Of a DNA stretch of 64,000 bases, positions 18,596 to 28,236 are shown piece by piece (position 1 is the first letter of the stretch; each line of letters opens with the position of its first letter). The DNA comes from an uncultured Verrucomicrobiota bacterium. Lineage in GTDB: Bacteria > Verrucomicrobiota > Verrucomicrobiia > Verrucomicrobiales > DEV007. A program made the position numbers and the translations under genes. Under the pieces are notes generated by a model that ran no database searches, was not told the origin of the DNA, and saw nothing but the letters and a program-made list of their open reading frames with translations. The stretch covers positions 1 to 64,000 of the forward strand of contig CACIUL010000003.1 of the NCBI GenBank assembly GCA_902589825.1, in the 5' to 3' direction.

Positions 18596-19606
18596 TTACT
18601 TGACTTTGGTGTACTTGGTTACCCTGCCGTGCACGTTCCATTCCTGGGCGTAAAGGTCCCCCTTGGCATCAAATGTGCAGCCATGTACAGCAATCAGGGC
18701 ACCCACATGCCAGTCAGCCGGGCCAACACGGTTCCCTGCCTTTTTGCGATTTTTCGGTTCATCGCCAAGGCGGGAAATCAGCTTGTTCTCCTTATCATAA
18801 AGTGAAACCCTGCCATCCAGCTCACCAACTGCGAGAAGCTCACCATGGATGTCGGCAGCACAGGGACGCCCCAGCTTGCCGTCAATTGTCCTGATAAATT
18901 TCCCGTCCATGTCATGTAATTGCAGGCGGTTGTTCTGGCGGTCACTTATCAAAAGGCTCGGCTTATCGGAACGGGTATCAATGAGTATATTGTGACAGAT
19001 ATTGAACTGTCCGTCCTCCTTGCCCTTGCCGCCGAAAGTTTTCAGGTAATTACGGTCCTTGTCATAAACGTGAACCAGTGACTTGCCATAACCATCAACT
19101 ATGTAAACCCTTCCATCAGGGGCAACATCGAGGTCAGTCGGATTGTATTGGGAGATACTCCCATACATTCCCTCTACCTTTGGCGGCCCGATAATTTGCC
19201 ATACCACAGTGCCGTCGAACCTGACATTGACCACGCGCTTTACGCCCGGCATCGCTATGATGAGTGTCTCTTCACCGTCGATCTTGCGCACCTTCATGCC
19301 ATGCACTCCCCTGAAGGCCTTGTTACCGTTCTTGGCTCGCAACTCTCCCTCGTAGGTTCCATCGGCGGCAATCACCTGAATCGTCCCGCCGGTGGCAATA
19401 TAGACCTTTCCCTTGCTATCAGCAGCAATGTCGCCATGCAGGTTTCCCAGTTTCGTGCCTTCGGGATACTTCGGCCAGTTACGAACCACTTCATAAATAC
19501 CCGCACCCTGACCGGTCCTGGCTGGAGAGGCATTGGAATTATCCTGAGCAAAACAGGTGACTGCAGGCAGTGAGAACAGGGCAAGAAATGTGGAAATTGT
19601 TTTCAT
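18596..19606 (-). CDS. secreted NHL-repeat/six-bladed propeller-like protein
   Basis: Signal peptide; VAPDGRVYIVDGYGKSLVHVYDKDRNYLKTFGGKGKEDGQFNICHNILID repeats. Confidence 0.8.
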   Translation of the reverse strand: MKTISTFLALFSLPAVTCFAQDNSNASPARTGQGAGIYEVVRNWPKYPEGTKLGNLHGDIAADSKGKVYIATGGTIQVIAADGTYEGELRAKNGNKAFRGVHGMKVRKIDGEETLIIAMPGVKRVVNVRFDGTVVWQIIGPPKVEGMYGSISQYNPTDLDVAPDGRVYIVDGYGKSLVHVYDKDRNYLKTFGGKGKEDGQFNICHNILIDTRSDKPSLLISDRQNNRLQLHDMDGKFIRTIDGKLGRPCAADIHGELLAVGELDGRVSLYDKENKLISRLGDEPKNRKKAGNRVGPADWHVGALIAVHGCTFDAKGDLYAQEWNVHGRVTKYTKVK

Positions 19607-19731
19607 GAAATATGGATTACTTCATTTAAGCACCAAATAGAGCCCCGTGTCGAATACGGAAAATATCCATGGTAAATTGGCACTGAACCGCTCATTGGCG
19701 GCATGAGTTTGGCCCCAATCCCATGAGGATG

Positions 19732-21663
19732 CTAGCCTCCTGCCCTGAACTGGATCAAGCGTAGCAACGTTTCGGTCGAAGCATTGTTCGTATTATAGAA
19801 ATCGGCACCATATACCATGACCCAGCCACGCTCCATGCGCCGCCCCATGACCACGGCACCATTGCCGCCGCCTTTAGCAGCTCCCCAGATTTCCCAGGGT
19901 TGAGCCTGCCGGTAATAGTGCGTTGAATTCACATTACTGACAACACCCTCAACCTTTGCACCAAGCTTCCTGCCTTCAGCGGTAAACTCCCAACCGGTTC
20001 CGCTCCCCCCGGAACGCAACGGTCCCAATCCACATTCATTAAAAAAGGACAATGCCTCGCCCGTGGGACTGAGAAAAACAATGTTCCCTCCGCGGCGAAG
20101 AAAATCACGGAACACCTCACTCCAGCTCGGGCATCCCCGTCCATCCTTTTCCATGGCATCCTTCAATACAGACTTCTTGAAAGCTTCCATTTCAGGAACC
20201 AGCAAGACACGTGAACGCCGCAAATGCCGCATGAAGTCACCATCCGGGACTCTCGACCTGCTGCGGATCAACTTTCTGGCAGGGATCCGATTATCGATAG
20301 CGTCAATGGTCTTGCGATACTCATCATCCTCATCAGAATAACCGCCCCAGACGAGGACCGGGGCACTTGCTGGAAGCCCTTCATGGCCAAAACTCAGTGA
20401 CTCTACCCTCTCCAGCGGTACAACCACGCGCTCTGAACCAAGAGCGGAAAGCAGGAGATTGTTGCCATCCACCTCGATTTTTTTTGCCCATAACATCCCG
20501 GCCGGAGCAAGGGAAACCAGGTGGAGTATTGCCGCTTCAGGTTCCTCATCAGTCCCGGTATCGGCATCCTCCACATGATCGACAGGTAAAGGCTCTCCAT
20601 TATTGCCGTCATTCTCCACTTTGATATCTTCAGCGAGCAACTCCTCGACATCGACAACCACAGCCTGCGGATCAGGAAAGACAAGCAGATCAATCAGGGA
20701 CAACGGTGCCTCTACCGAGAGTATCGGGCTTGAGATTCGCAGCCACCTCTCAGAGTCGACAGAAGGCAAAAGCTGCCCGGCAACAATCTCGCCGGTGGCA
20801 AGGGCCGCGACATGCCGGCCGGGAACCAGGGGCAGGATTCCTTTAGCGGCATCACTGAGCGGCTCACTACGCTCTATTCTTGTTACCTCTGTAAGCGGCA
20901 GGCTGAGCTCCGTCCCGCTGCCGGCAAAGGAGACGACTATTGCCTTGTCACCAAGCCTGACCAAGTGGCCGGGAATTTCCGATCCATCCCTTAGCGAAAC
21001 ACGGAATTCAAGGCCCTTGTCATTTTCTTCAGGAGGCTGCTTTCCCGGGGCATGTCGACTTAAGGAACTGATTTTCCTCAATGGTAATTTCAACTCCTTC
21101 CCGGGATTGAGAACCGGGCGAAATATCAGGTGGTCATTTTTCATGGCAAGGATTTCACCTGCCATTGCCACGGTAATGGAAAGTTGCTCCTCCCTGCCGG
21201 CCGGCTCTTTGTCATTGCTTGCCGGGTTCCCTCCCCCCGGGCCTTCCTTGGGCTTGCCGGGCACCTCCTCAACTTCCTCTTTATCACCTTCAACAGGCAC
21301 CTTTTTTTCAGGTTTCTTTTCCGAGGCAGGTTCCCCTTCCTTTTTCTGTTCATCCTTCAGTTTTAATTTGGGCAGCACCTCAAGGAGCTCCTTCACCTTG
21401 CCTTTCAACTTGGCCGTAATTTCTTCATCTTCCTTTTTGGGATCCTTATCGTCTTTTTCCGTCTTTTTCTCTGCCGCCTTGCGGCGCGATTCCTGCACAG
21501 CCTCCGGTAGAGAGCGCTCGGCAACCAACTCAATCCACCAATCCATTGCGGGCTGCGCACCGGAAATGCCAATAAAAACCATGAGTGACCACGTGACGGT
21601 CACTGCACGAGAAAACCTTTTCAACTGTTGGATCCTAGCGCACATGGATTGTGGAAATAACAT
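19732..21663 (-). CDS. secreted/anchored protein with K/E/P-rich linker and tandem small beta-rich repeats
   Basis: 643 aa; N-term hydrophobic segment; linker KEGEPASEKKPEKKVPVEGDKEEVEEVPGKPKEGPG; repeated blocks ending ...LPLRKISSL, ...LPLTEVTRIE, ...VPLERVESL. Confidence 0.75.
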   Translation of the reverse strand: MLFPQSMCARIQQLKRFSRAVTVTWSLMVFIGISGAQPAMDWWIELVAERSLPEAVQESRRKAAEKKTEKDDKDPKKEDEEITAKLKGKVKELLEVLPKLKLKDEQKKEGEPASEKKPEKKVPVEGDKEEVEEVPGKPKEGPGGGNPASNDKEPAGREEQLSITVAMAGEILAMKNDHLIFRPVLNPGKELKLPLRKISSLSRHAPGKQPPEENDKGLEFRVSLRDGSEIPGHLVRLGDKAIVVSFAGSGTELSLPLTEVTRIERSEPLSDAAKGILPLVPGRHVAALATGEIVAGQLLPSVDSERWLRISSPILSVEAPLSLIDLLVFPDPQAVVVDVEELLAEDIKVENDGNNGEPLPVDHVEDADTGTDEEPEAAILHLVSLAPAGMLWAKKIEVDGNNLLLSALGSERVVVPLERVESLSFGHEGLPASAPVLVWGGYSDEDDEYRKTIDAIDNRIPARKLIRSRSRVPDGDFMRHLRRSRVLLVPEMEAFKKSVLKDAMEKDGRGCPSWSEVFRDFLRRGGNIVFLSPTGEALSFFNECGLGPLRSGGSGTGWEFTAEGRKLGAKVEGVVSNVNSTHYYRQAQPWEIWGAAKGGGNGAVVMGRRMERGWVMVYGADFYNTNNASTETLLRLIQFRAGG

Positions 21664-23461
21664 TCTTTAGCCAGACCTTCACCGCATAGCCCTCGGGCGT
21701 GTATTCAGCCAGCCCCTTTTCTGTTCCCACCAGGGTATTGCCGTTTGGTAAACGCGCGGCACTGCTGATGACATTGACTCCCTTTGGATGAATACTGGAC
21801 AAGACAACTTTCCCGTCAGGCGAAGTCTCGATCACTCGCATTTTGCCTGCATTGGGTCGCCGGTCACTATCTTCCTTGGCTAATTCCGCGTCTACAACCA
21901 CAAGCAAGTTACCGCTCTCAAGACGCTCCACCCAACGGGGATGATCAAAGCCCTCCACGCGCCATAATAACTGCCCTTTACTTCCATATTCAGCCAAACT
22001 GCCCGCCTCGGGATGCGCACAGAGGAAACGCCCTTCACGCAACCTCTTGAAGGAAAGAATCCTGGATGGCATTTTCCATACCCCCGCGCGCCCCCCACTG
22101 ATATCCAATTCTTCAACCTCACTGCCAATTGCCACCAGTAACCTGCCTCCCGGCATGATCGCTGCCCCCCCTTCCACCGGAATCCCGGAGGCACTCCAGA
22201 TCTCTTTGCCTTCATTAGTGAAAACAGCTACCCGCCCCGCCTCATGTCCACCTCCGGAAGCAACCGCCAAGCCGGCAGGATCATTAAATGATATGGAATC
22301 CGGCCGGATCGACGCCATCGAGGCAGCCAGTCCGGACTTGCTCAACTTCCTCCCACTGGTTGTCCACGGAGTCACTGCCCCGTCCTTTCCCGGTGGGGTT
22401 GCCACAAGCACCATAAACTCACCCCGGGCACCTCTTCCAATCCTTGCCTCCTCGAGGATCACATCATCTGCCAGGCTTCCCAGGTAATTCTGCCACCGTC
22501 CAACTGCCTCGGCCCTGCTCCCTGCACGATCATAGCCGGCAAAGCCAAAGTCCTTGTCATGGAGAACTCGGAGCAGGATCCCGGCCTCATGACGCACACG
22601 CAGGTTCTCCGAGCCCAATAATTGAAGGAGCACTTTGGAGACTTCAGCATCCCCTTTGGCAGCACGTCCACGCGCCATGGCCAACTCAAGAAATTCGTCA
22701 TCTCCCACCAAATCGGTGACGCGGCTCTTCTCGATCCCAGATAAAAATCGATAACCTATGACAAAGGCTGCAAGTTCCCTCTCTGATTGATAGTCAGAGT
22801 GCAGAGATTTTTCAAACACCTCACGATCCTGCTGCTGCGAACACTCTGCCGCCGCAATCTCAAACATGCGCAACAGATCCCAGTGTGACACGGGATCAAA
22901 AGTTGAGGACATCACCCCCAGGCGGCTACCCCAACCCGGAAGCGATCTCGAGCTCAACCTGCCGGCGACATGATAAAGCGCATCAAGGCGTCGCTGCTTA
23001 ATGCGCACATTGAGTATTCCCTGAATGCGTCTGGACATCTCCGCTCCGGCATCCCTTCGGGCACCTCCAAGCAAATGCTCAATGGGAGCCGCCACCATCA
23101 CCAGTGCCCTTGAGGCATCATTACGCTTCCGGAAATCCTCAGCATCAAGATCACCGATCTGCCTGATCACCCGCTCAAGCTCGTCGCTCTGGAGAAATAG
23201 GGGGGTAATCTTTTTCTCAAAATCCTGATCCTCAGGATTCATCTCCAGGTCCACAAGAATGGAATCTCCTGCCGTCAGGGGCCACTGCTCTGCCTTCTCT
23301 TCTTCACCCGGACCGGCACTTTCCGGCTCTGCTGCTGCCTCTACACCGCCGACCAGCTCAAGTGCACAAAGAACACCACCACCTGACAACAGTGGTGACA
23401 TCCAGAAAACAAGAACGAAATTCAACAAGGTAAACCTACCCATCGGTAAAAACTTTACCAC
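21635..23461 (-). CDS. secreted protein with HEAT-like helical region and C-terminal propeller-like repeats
   Basis: 608 aa; helical DDEFLELAMARGRAAKGDAEVSKVLLQLLGSENLRVRHEAGILLRVL; propeller-like ASRILSFKRLREGRFLCAHPEAGSLAEYGSKGQLLWRVEGFDHPRWVERLESGNLLV. 29-nt overlap with the next gene. Confidence 0.75.
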   Translation of the reverse strand: MVKFLPMGRFTLLNFVLVFWMSPLLSGGGVLCALELVGGVEAAAEPESAGPGEEEKAEQWPLTAGDSILVDLEMNPEDQDFEKKITPLFLQSDELERVIRQIGDLDAEDFRKRNDASRALVMVAAPIEHLLGGARRDAGAEMSRRIQGILNVRIKQRRLDALYHVAGRLSSRSLPGWGSRLGVMSSTFDPVSHWDLLRMFEIAAAECSQQQDREVFEKSLHSDYQSERELAAFVIGYRFLSGIEKSRVTDLVGDDEFLELAMARGRAAKGDAEVSKVLLQLLGSENLRVRHEAGILLRVLHDKDFGFAGYDRAGSRAEAVGRWQNYLGSLADDVILEEARIGRGARGEFMVLVATPPGKDGAVTPWTTSGRKLSKSGLAASMASIRPDSISFNDPAGLAVASGGGHEAGRVAVFTNEGKEIWSASGIPVEGGAAIMPGGRLLVAIGSEVEELDISGGRAGVWKMPSRILSFKRLREGRFLCAHPEAGSLAEYGSKGQLLWRVEGFDHPRWVERLESGNLLVVVDAELAKEDSDRRPNAGKMRVIETSPDGKVVLSSIHPKGVNVISSAARLPNGNTLVGTEKGLAEYTPEGYAVKVWLKNVISTIHVR

Positions 23462-23589
23462 AGGCTAAGCCAGTTCGCCGAGAGCTGCAAGAATACCCAT
23501 GCGTCCCGGCAACACCTTAAGTGAACAGCCACGACCCAACAATAAACCGCCTCTTTTAACGATAAAGGGCCTCATGCCAGCCCTCCCCC

Positions 23590-23621
23590 AAAAAAATCAG
23601 AAACTCAGGATTTACCTGATT
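23590..23621 (-). terminator. candidate intrinsic terminator just after rpsP
   Basis: Minus strand AATCAG...CTGATTTTTTT, with alternative inner hairpin TCAGG-TAAAT-CCTGA and a T7 tail. Confidence 0.5.
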
Positions 23622-23901
23622 AGGCAGCAGATGATGCACTCTTCCGGGCCTTGCGAATCAGGCTGCGCACTGTGTCACTGGGCTTTGCACCCTTGCCAAT
23701 CCACTGATCGACCTTCTCCAGGTCCATGGCGTCTTTACCCTCATGCATTGGGTCATAGACACCAACACTCTCAATGAACCTGCCATCACGGGGGGAACGC
23801 GAATCAGTAACGACAACCCTGTAATAAGGGCGACCCTTTGATCCTTCTCTTCTCAAACGAATTACAACTGCCATGTTATCAGTGATGAGTGCCTCCGGCA
23901 C
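23620..23901 (-). CDS. rpsP: 30S ribosomal protein S16
   Basis: [42 protein letters not shown]. True start probably the internal ATG at 23874 (MAVVIRL). Confidence 0.96.
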   Translation of the reverse strand: MPEALITDNMAVVIRLRREGSKGRPYYRVVVTDSRSPRDGRFIESVGVYDPMHEGKDAMDLEKVDQWIGKGAKPSDTVRSLIRKARKSASSAA

Positions 23902-23991
23902 AATCTGTCCAACTGCGCCTTTTTGAAGCGGGCGCTAAATTTGCCCTCTTTTCGCCAATTGCCAAGGTTTTTTTTATAACCAAGGCAAATC

Positions 23992-25368
23992 CTAGAATTT
24001 CATCCCCTTTGGCAATCCCCCAAGACTGTCCATATCCATCCCTCCTCCTCCAAGTTGTCCCAGCATCTTGCGCATCTTACCCTTGCTTCGCATCATTTTC
24101 CGCATCTGGCCGAATTGGCGCAAAAACTGATTCACCTGCGTAATACTGTTGCCGCTGCCCCGGGCAAGGCGAAGGCGCCGTTTGCCATTTAGAATCTCCG
24201 GACGACTACGCTCCTTCGGAGTCATGGACAATACAATCGCCTCAACTCTCTTCAGTTTGCCTTCATCCATTGCCCCGGCCAGTCCCTTCAGCTTTGATGC
24301 TCCAGGCAACATGCCCAGAATCCCGTCCAGGGGTCCCATCTTCTGCATCATCTTCATCTGCGCCAGGAAATCATTGAAATCGAAGGATTTCTTTTCCATC
24401 CGCTTTGCCATTTTCATGGCTTCTTCCTCATCAATGGCCTCTGCCGCCCTCTCGACAAGACCGACAACATCCCCCATTCCAAGGATTCGCTCAGCCATGC
24501 GGGAAGGCACAAAGACATCGAGGTCAGTGAGCTTTTCCCCCTCACCTACAAACTTGATCGGTTGACCAGTCACCGAGCGCATGGAAAGTGCAGCACCGCC
24601 CCTGGCATCACCATCAAGCTTGGTCAGAACGATTCCGGTAATGCCAACCGCATCATTGAAATGTGTCGCCACGCTGACTGCCTGCTGGCCAGTAGCCGAA
24701 TCAGCAACAAGCAGGGTTTCCCTGGGCTTGAGCAAGTCAGTAAGGCGCTTGAGTTCCTCTATCAGCTCAGTATCGATCTCCTGTCTTCCCGCAGTATCAA
24801 AAATCAAGACATTTCCACCCTGGGCCTCCGCCCAGACGAGGGCCTTCTTGGCAGCCTTCACAATATTCTTCTCTCCCGGATCAGGCCGGAACACCGGAAC
24901 ATCAATCTCAGCCGCAAGGGTGGCCAATTGTTCCACGGCTGCCGGCCGGTAAAGGTCACAGGCGATAAGCAGCGGTTTACGTCCCTCTTTCTTAAGGCGC
25001 AGGGCAAGCTTTCCCGAGGTCGTGGTCTTGCCCGCTCCGTTGAGACCGCACATGACAATCCTTGCAGGAACGTTCAAATCCAGGGCTGCAGCATCCCCAC
25101 CGAAGAGTTCAGTCAAGCAGTCCTGAAATATCTTAACTACCTGCTGCCCGGGAGTCACACTCCTTAGAACCTTCTCACCAAGGGAACGCTCCTTGACCTT
25201 GGCTATGAATTCCTTGGCGACACCAAAGTCCACATCTGCCTCAAGCAGGGCCATCCGCACCTCACGCATCGCATCCGCGACATTCTTCTCGGTGATTTTT
25301 CCCTGGCCCTTGAGTTTCTTGAAAACGCCCTCAAGGCCTCCTGAAAGTTGCGCAAACATAATCGGCAA
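23992..25368 (-). CDS. ffh: signal recognition particle protein Ffh
   Basis: GTPase GLNGAGKTTTSGKLALRLK, DTAGRQEID, TKLDGDARGGAALS; M domain MTPKERSRPEILNGKRRLRLARGSG. Confidence 0.97.
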   Translation of the reverse strand: MPIMFAQLSGGLEGVFKKLKGQGKITEKNVADAMREVRMALLEADVDFGVAKEFIAKVKERSLGEKVLRSVTPGQQVVKIFQDCLTELFGGDAAALDLNVPARIVMCGLNGAGKTTTSGKLALRLKKEGRKPLLIACDLYRPAAVEQLATLAAEIDVPVFRPDPGEKNIVKAAKKALVWAEAQGGNVLIFDTAGRQEIDTELIEELKRLTDLLKPRETLLVADSATGQQAVSVATHFNDAVGITGIVLTKLDGDARGGAALSMRSVTGQPIKFVGEGEKLTDLDVFVPSRMAERILGMGDVVGLVERAAEAIDEEEAMKMAKRMEKKSFDFNDFLAQMKMMQKMGPLDGILGMLPGASKLKGLAGAMDEGKLKRVEAIVLSMTPKERSRPEILNGKRRLRLARGSGNSITQVNQFLRQFGQMRKMMRSKGKMRKMLGQLGGGGMDMDSLGGLPKGMKF

Positions 25369-25427
25369 TGTGGTCAGGAGTCACTTTAAATGCAAGGACT
25401 CCTGTCCTGGAAAAAAGGAATAACGCC

Positions 25428-27386
25428 TTAAGTCCCTGATTCAGGCTTTTTAGCCTTTCTCTTCCTCTTGTCTTTTTTTTCACGCCGCTGTTTTGCCCGG
25501 GACTCCTTATTCGTATTCTTGGAAGTTGTAATTCCAAGGTCTGTAGCGGCTTTCTTGATCACATTGCCAATATAGTTCTCTCCATAGGCGCCGATTTTCT
25601 CACTATCACCAACCTCGGCAATCCTGGCCACCGCCACGCGGGCGGTTTCGTCCATGTGGTCAAGGACATTCATGGCACGCAGGCGTGAAAAAGCGTTCTT
25701 CTCTTCCATTACTGCCTGCAAAACAACAACAGCCCGACCACCCTCACCCTGCTTAAACAAGGCCTGTGCTGCAGCAGTGCGGACGTCAGCAGAGGAATCC
25801 CCGCATAACTTCAGTAAATCCCTTCTGGCAAGTGCCGCCTTGTCAGCCAGCAGAATGCAGCCTGTCGCACCCCAGTAGCGAATGGCTGCATCAGGATCAC
25901 GCATCATGCTGCGCAATTGATCGAGATCACCAGCTCTCGCGTTCACCGCCTTCTCTGCTGCAGACTTGATCCTGGCAAGGGGATATTTCTTGGCGTGACG
26001 ACCAAATTCATACGGGGTCAGGCTTCCCCTCCTGTCATGCATCTGGCCCTCAGGCAAGAATCCCAGGTCCCTGATTTCCAGCTGCCAGCGGTCCAGTTCC
26101 CGGGCCAGCCGTGCAAGTTGCCCGGCATGCTCCGGGCTGGCTGCCAGGTTATGTATCTCATGCGGGTCAGCATGGGTATCATACAGTTCAACAGGTGGCT
26201 TGGTTTTCCAAAAGGCACTTTGCACTGCGTTGAGCTTGCCCTGATCAAACAACTCTTTCCAGATCCGTGTCGTGTCGGTCTGGAACATGTAGGCAATATA
26301 TTGCCCGTAGACCTGGTGTGGATTGTAATTGCGGATGTATTTGTAGCGCTTGTCCCTGACTGCCCGAACCATGTCATAACGCTCATCCATGCGACCGCGA
26401 AAGGCATGAACATATTGCCGCGGGGCAACTGCATGCTCCCCGAGAAAAGCCTTTCCGTGCATGTGCGGGGGAGGCTTGATCCCGGCAAGGCTCAAAACCG
26501 TTGGCCCGAGGTCGACAAAACTGACAAGCCTGCCCGTCTTTTTTCCCGGGGCCACCTCACGCCAGGCACTCCACTTTTCCGGGATCCTTACCAATAAAGG
26601 AATGTGAATGCCGGAATCCCACAGCCAGCGCTTGTGCCTGGGCATGCCGGAACCATGGTCACCGTAATAGAAAACGATCGTGTCCTCCGAAAGTCCCGCA
26701 TCAGCCAACTCCTTGAGATTGGCAGCGACAATGTCATCAAGCTTGGAAATGTTGGCGTGGTACTGCGCCCAGTCCCTTTTTGTCTCCGGTGTATCAGGAT
26801 GATAAGGAGGCACCGGCGCATCTTCAATCTTGTGGTAGGGAAAAGACTGCTCCCCCAGCCGGATCTTGCTCTCATGAGAAATTGTATGGTTGAAAATGGC
26901 AAAGAAAGGCTTGCCGTCAGGGGCATTTTTCCAGTGGGCATTACGGCCCGAGTCATCCCAGGCCCCAGGAGGCTCAATCAGGTTGTAATCCTTCTTGGCG
27001 TTATTAGTGCAATAATATCCCACCTCACGCAGGTAATGGGAATAAAAGCGGATACCTTCAGGAAGCGGTGCCCGGCTGCGCATGTGCTGACTGCCCAGTG
27101 CAGGAGGATACATTCCGGTAATGATTGTTGAACGTGCAGGGGCACAGACTCCGGCCGTGGCAAAGGCATGGGTATATATGGCACTGTCTGCCGCCAAAGC
27201 ATCCAGTGCCGGTGTATGGGCATATTTCTGGCCAAATGATCCAAGGTCGGGACCGTTGTCCTCACTGGTAATCCAAAGGATGTTAGGCTGTTTTCCACAT
27301 AAAGGCCCCACGCCAATGATTCCGCACAGAAGTATCTTCAGGATCATTGCTCTCGATGTTCTCATGCTTTCCATATGACCGGTCAT
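25428..27386 (-). CDS. secreted sulfatase (type I) with C-terminal HEAT-like region and basic tail
   Basis: NILWITSEDNGPDLGSFG; sulfatase signature CAPARSTIITGMYP; HEAT-like C-term; tail ESRAKQRREKKDKRKRKAKKPESGT. Confidence 0.92.
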   Translation of the reverse strand: MTGHMESMRTSRAMILKILLCGIIGVGPLCGKQPNILWITSEDNGPDLGSFGQKYAHTPALDALAADSAIYTHAFATAGVCAPARSTIITGMYPPALGSQHMRSRAPLPEGIRFYSHYLREVGYYCTNNAKKDYNLIEPPGAWDDSGRNAHWKNAPDGKPFFAIFNHTISHESKIRLGEQSFPYHKIEDAPVPPYHPDTPETKRDWAQYHANISKLDDIVAANLKELADAGLSEDTIVFYYGDHGSGMPRHKRWLWDSGIHIPLLVRIPEKWSAWREVAPGKKTGRLVSFVDLGPTVLSLAGIKPPPHMHGKAFLGEHAVAPRQYVHAFRGRMDERYDMVRAVRDKRYKYIRNYNPHQVYGQYIAYMFQTDTTRIWKELFDQGKLNAVQSAFWKTKPPVELYDTHADPHEIHNLAASPEHAGQLARLARELDRWQLEIRDLGFLPEGQMHDRRGSLTPYEFGRHAKKYPLARIKSAAEKAVNARAGDLDQLRSMMRDPDAAIRYWGATGCILLADKAALARRDLLKLCGDSSADVRTAAAQALFKQGEGGRAVVVLQAVMEEKNAFSRLRAMNVLDHMDETARVAVARIAEVGDSEKIGAYGENYIGNVIKKAATDLGITTSKNTNKESRAKQRREKKDKRKRKAKKPESGT

Positions 27387-27627
27387 CTAATCGATGCAAC
27401 TGGCTTTATCCACGCCGGCCACTCCCTTTGCCGGCAACCGGCGGAGTCGTTACCATGACAAAGCCAAGACATTTCATAGCGTGAGAGTTATATTGTTTCC
27501 GGCTGCCACATTTTGTTCAACCTCAGGAAAAGTAGGAAGGTTTCGTTGCTTATCAATTGGTAAAATGACCCTGTATTCTCGTCGCCTTTCACCAAATAAA
27601 ACCATTCGTGATTTGCCTTAAGTCCAC

Positions 27628-27661
27628 AAAAAAAATACTGAACGCGGAAACTGTCCCGTTC
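27628..27661 (-). terminator. intrinsic terminator after the clpS/DUF2017-like cluster
   Basis: Minus strand GAACGGGA-CAGTT-TCC(G)CGTTC followed by AGTA and T8; 47 nt after the stop at 27708. Confidence 0.65.
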
Positions 27662-27707
27662 CCCCCGGATGCGATTATCCCCTCCCCTGTTAAGGCACTC
27701 TGTAAAC

Positions 27708-28226
27708 TCATTGGTCCCAGAGCACTTCCTTGATCAAAAATTCCATGATCATTCCATAAATCTCTGATTGAAGGACTACTATCCATTCCTCGGAAACAGG
27801 ATTCACTCCCATTTCCTCCGCCTCTTCAGGCAACTCATGCCTGTGATGCAGGACAAGCCTTGCCTGGTTTAATGCACTGCACCAGCTCTCAGCATGGGCA
27901 TCAGGCAAAGTCATCCCGTAATACTCGTAACCCTCATCATCCTCTACGCTCGCCGAGGCGATATCCAAGGCAACCTTCTCAAGCGCCTGGCTAAAACCAT
28001 CCCGGATCTCAGGCCCGGTATACTCACGCCAATCCTCCTCAATGGATAGTGCCGCTTCATGGTCCAGTTGTGCCGTGGGGGCAACCGGCGAGGGATAGAG
28101 GCGCTCCAGTGCCTGGTCACAACCGGAAGGATCAGCAGACTCCTGTATACGTGAGAGCATAAGGTATTCAAGCTCTGACACCCTGGCCAGAGACCATCTG
28201 CCATCACTATGCCGTATTAACTCCAT
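27708..28226 (-). CDS. DUF2017-like protein downstream of clpS
   Basis: Start refined to ATG at 28226 (MELIRHSDGRWS). C-term WCSALNQARLVLHHRHELPEEAEEM...EEWIVVLQSEIYGMIMEFLIKEVLW; the clpS-adjacent position supports DUF2017. Confidence 0.6.
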   Translation of the reverse strand: MELIRHSDGRWSLARVSELEYLMLSRIQESADPSGCDQALERLYPSPVAPTAQLDHEAALSIEEDWREYTGPEIRDGFSQALEKVALDIASASVEDDEGYEYYGMTLPDAHAESWCSALNQARLVLHHRHELPEEAEEMGVNPVSEEWIVVLQSEIYGMIMEFLIKEVLWDQ

Positions 28227-28236
28227 CAGACCGGCA

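Noticed and set aside
20603-21670. 355-aa plus-strand ORF opposite the 643-aa secreted protein
   Set aside because: Ser/Pro/Phe-rich antisense translation of a K/E-rich coding sequence; no domain logic, wholly contained in a well-supported gene.
24562-25167. 201-aa ORF antisense to ffh
   Set aside because: Lies opposite a strongly conserved gene; composition typical of antisense shadow ORFs.
25917-26597. 226-aa ORF antisense to the sulfatase
   Set aside because: Shadow ORF of a clear sulfatase gene.
27394-27621. 75-aa ORF in the 320-bp gap between the sulfatase and the clpS cluster
   Set aside because: No motif; ends next to the terminator; more likely intergenic sequence.
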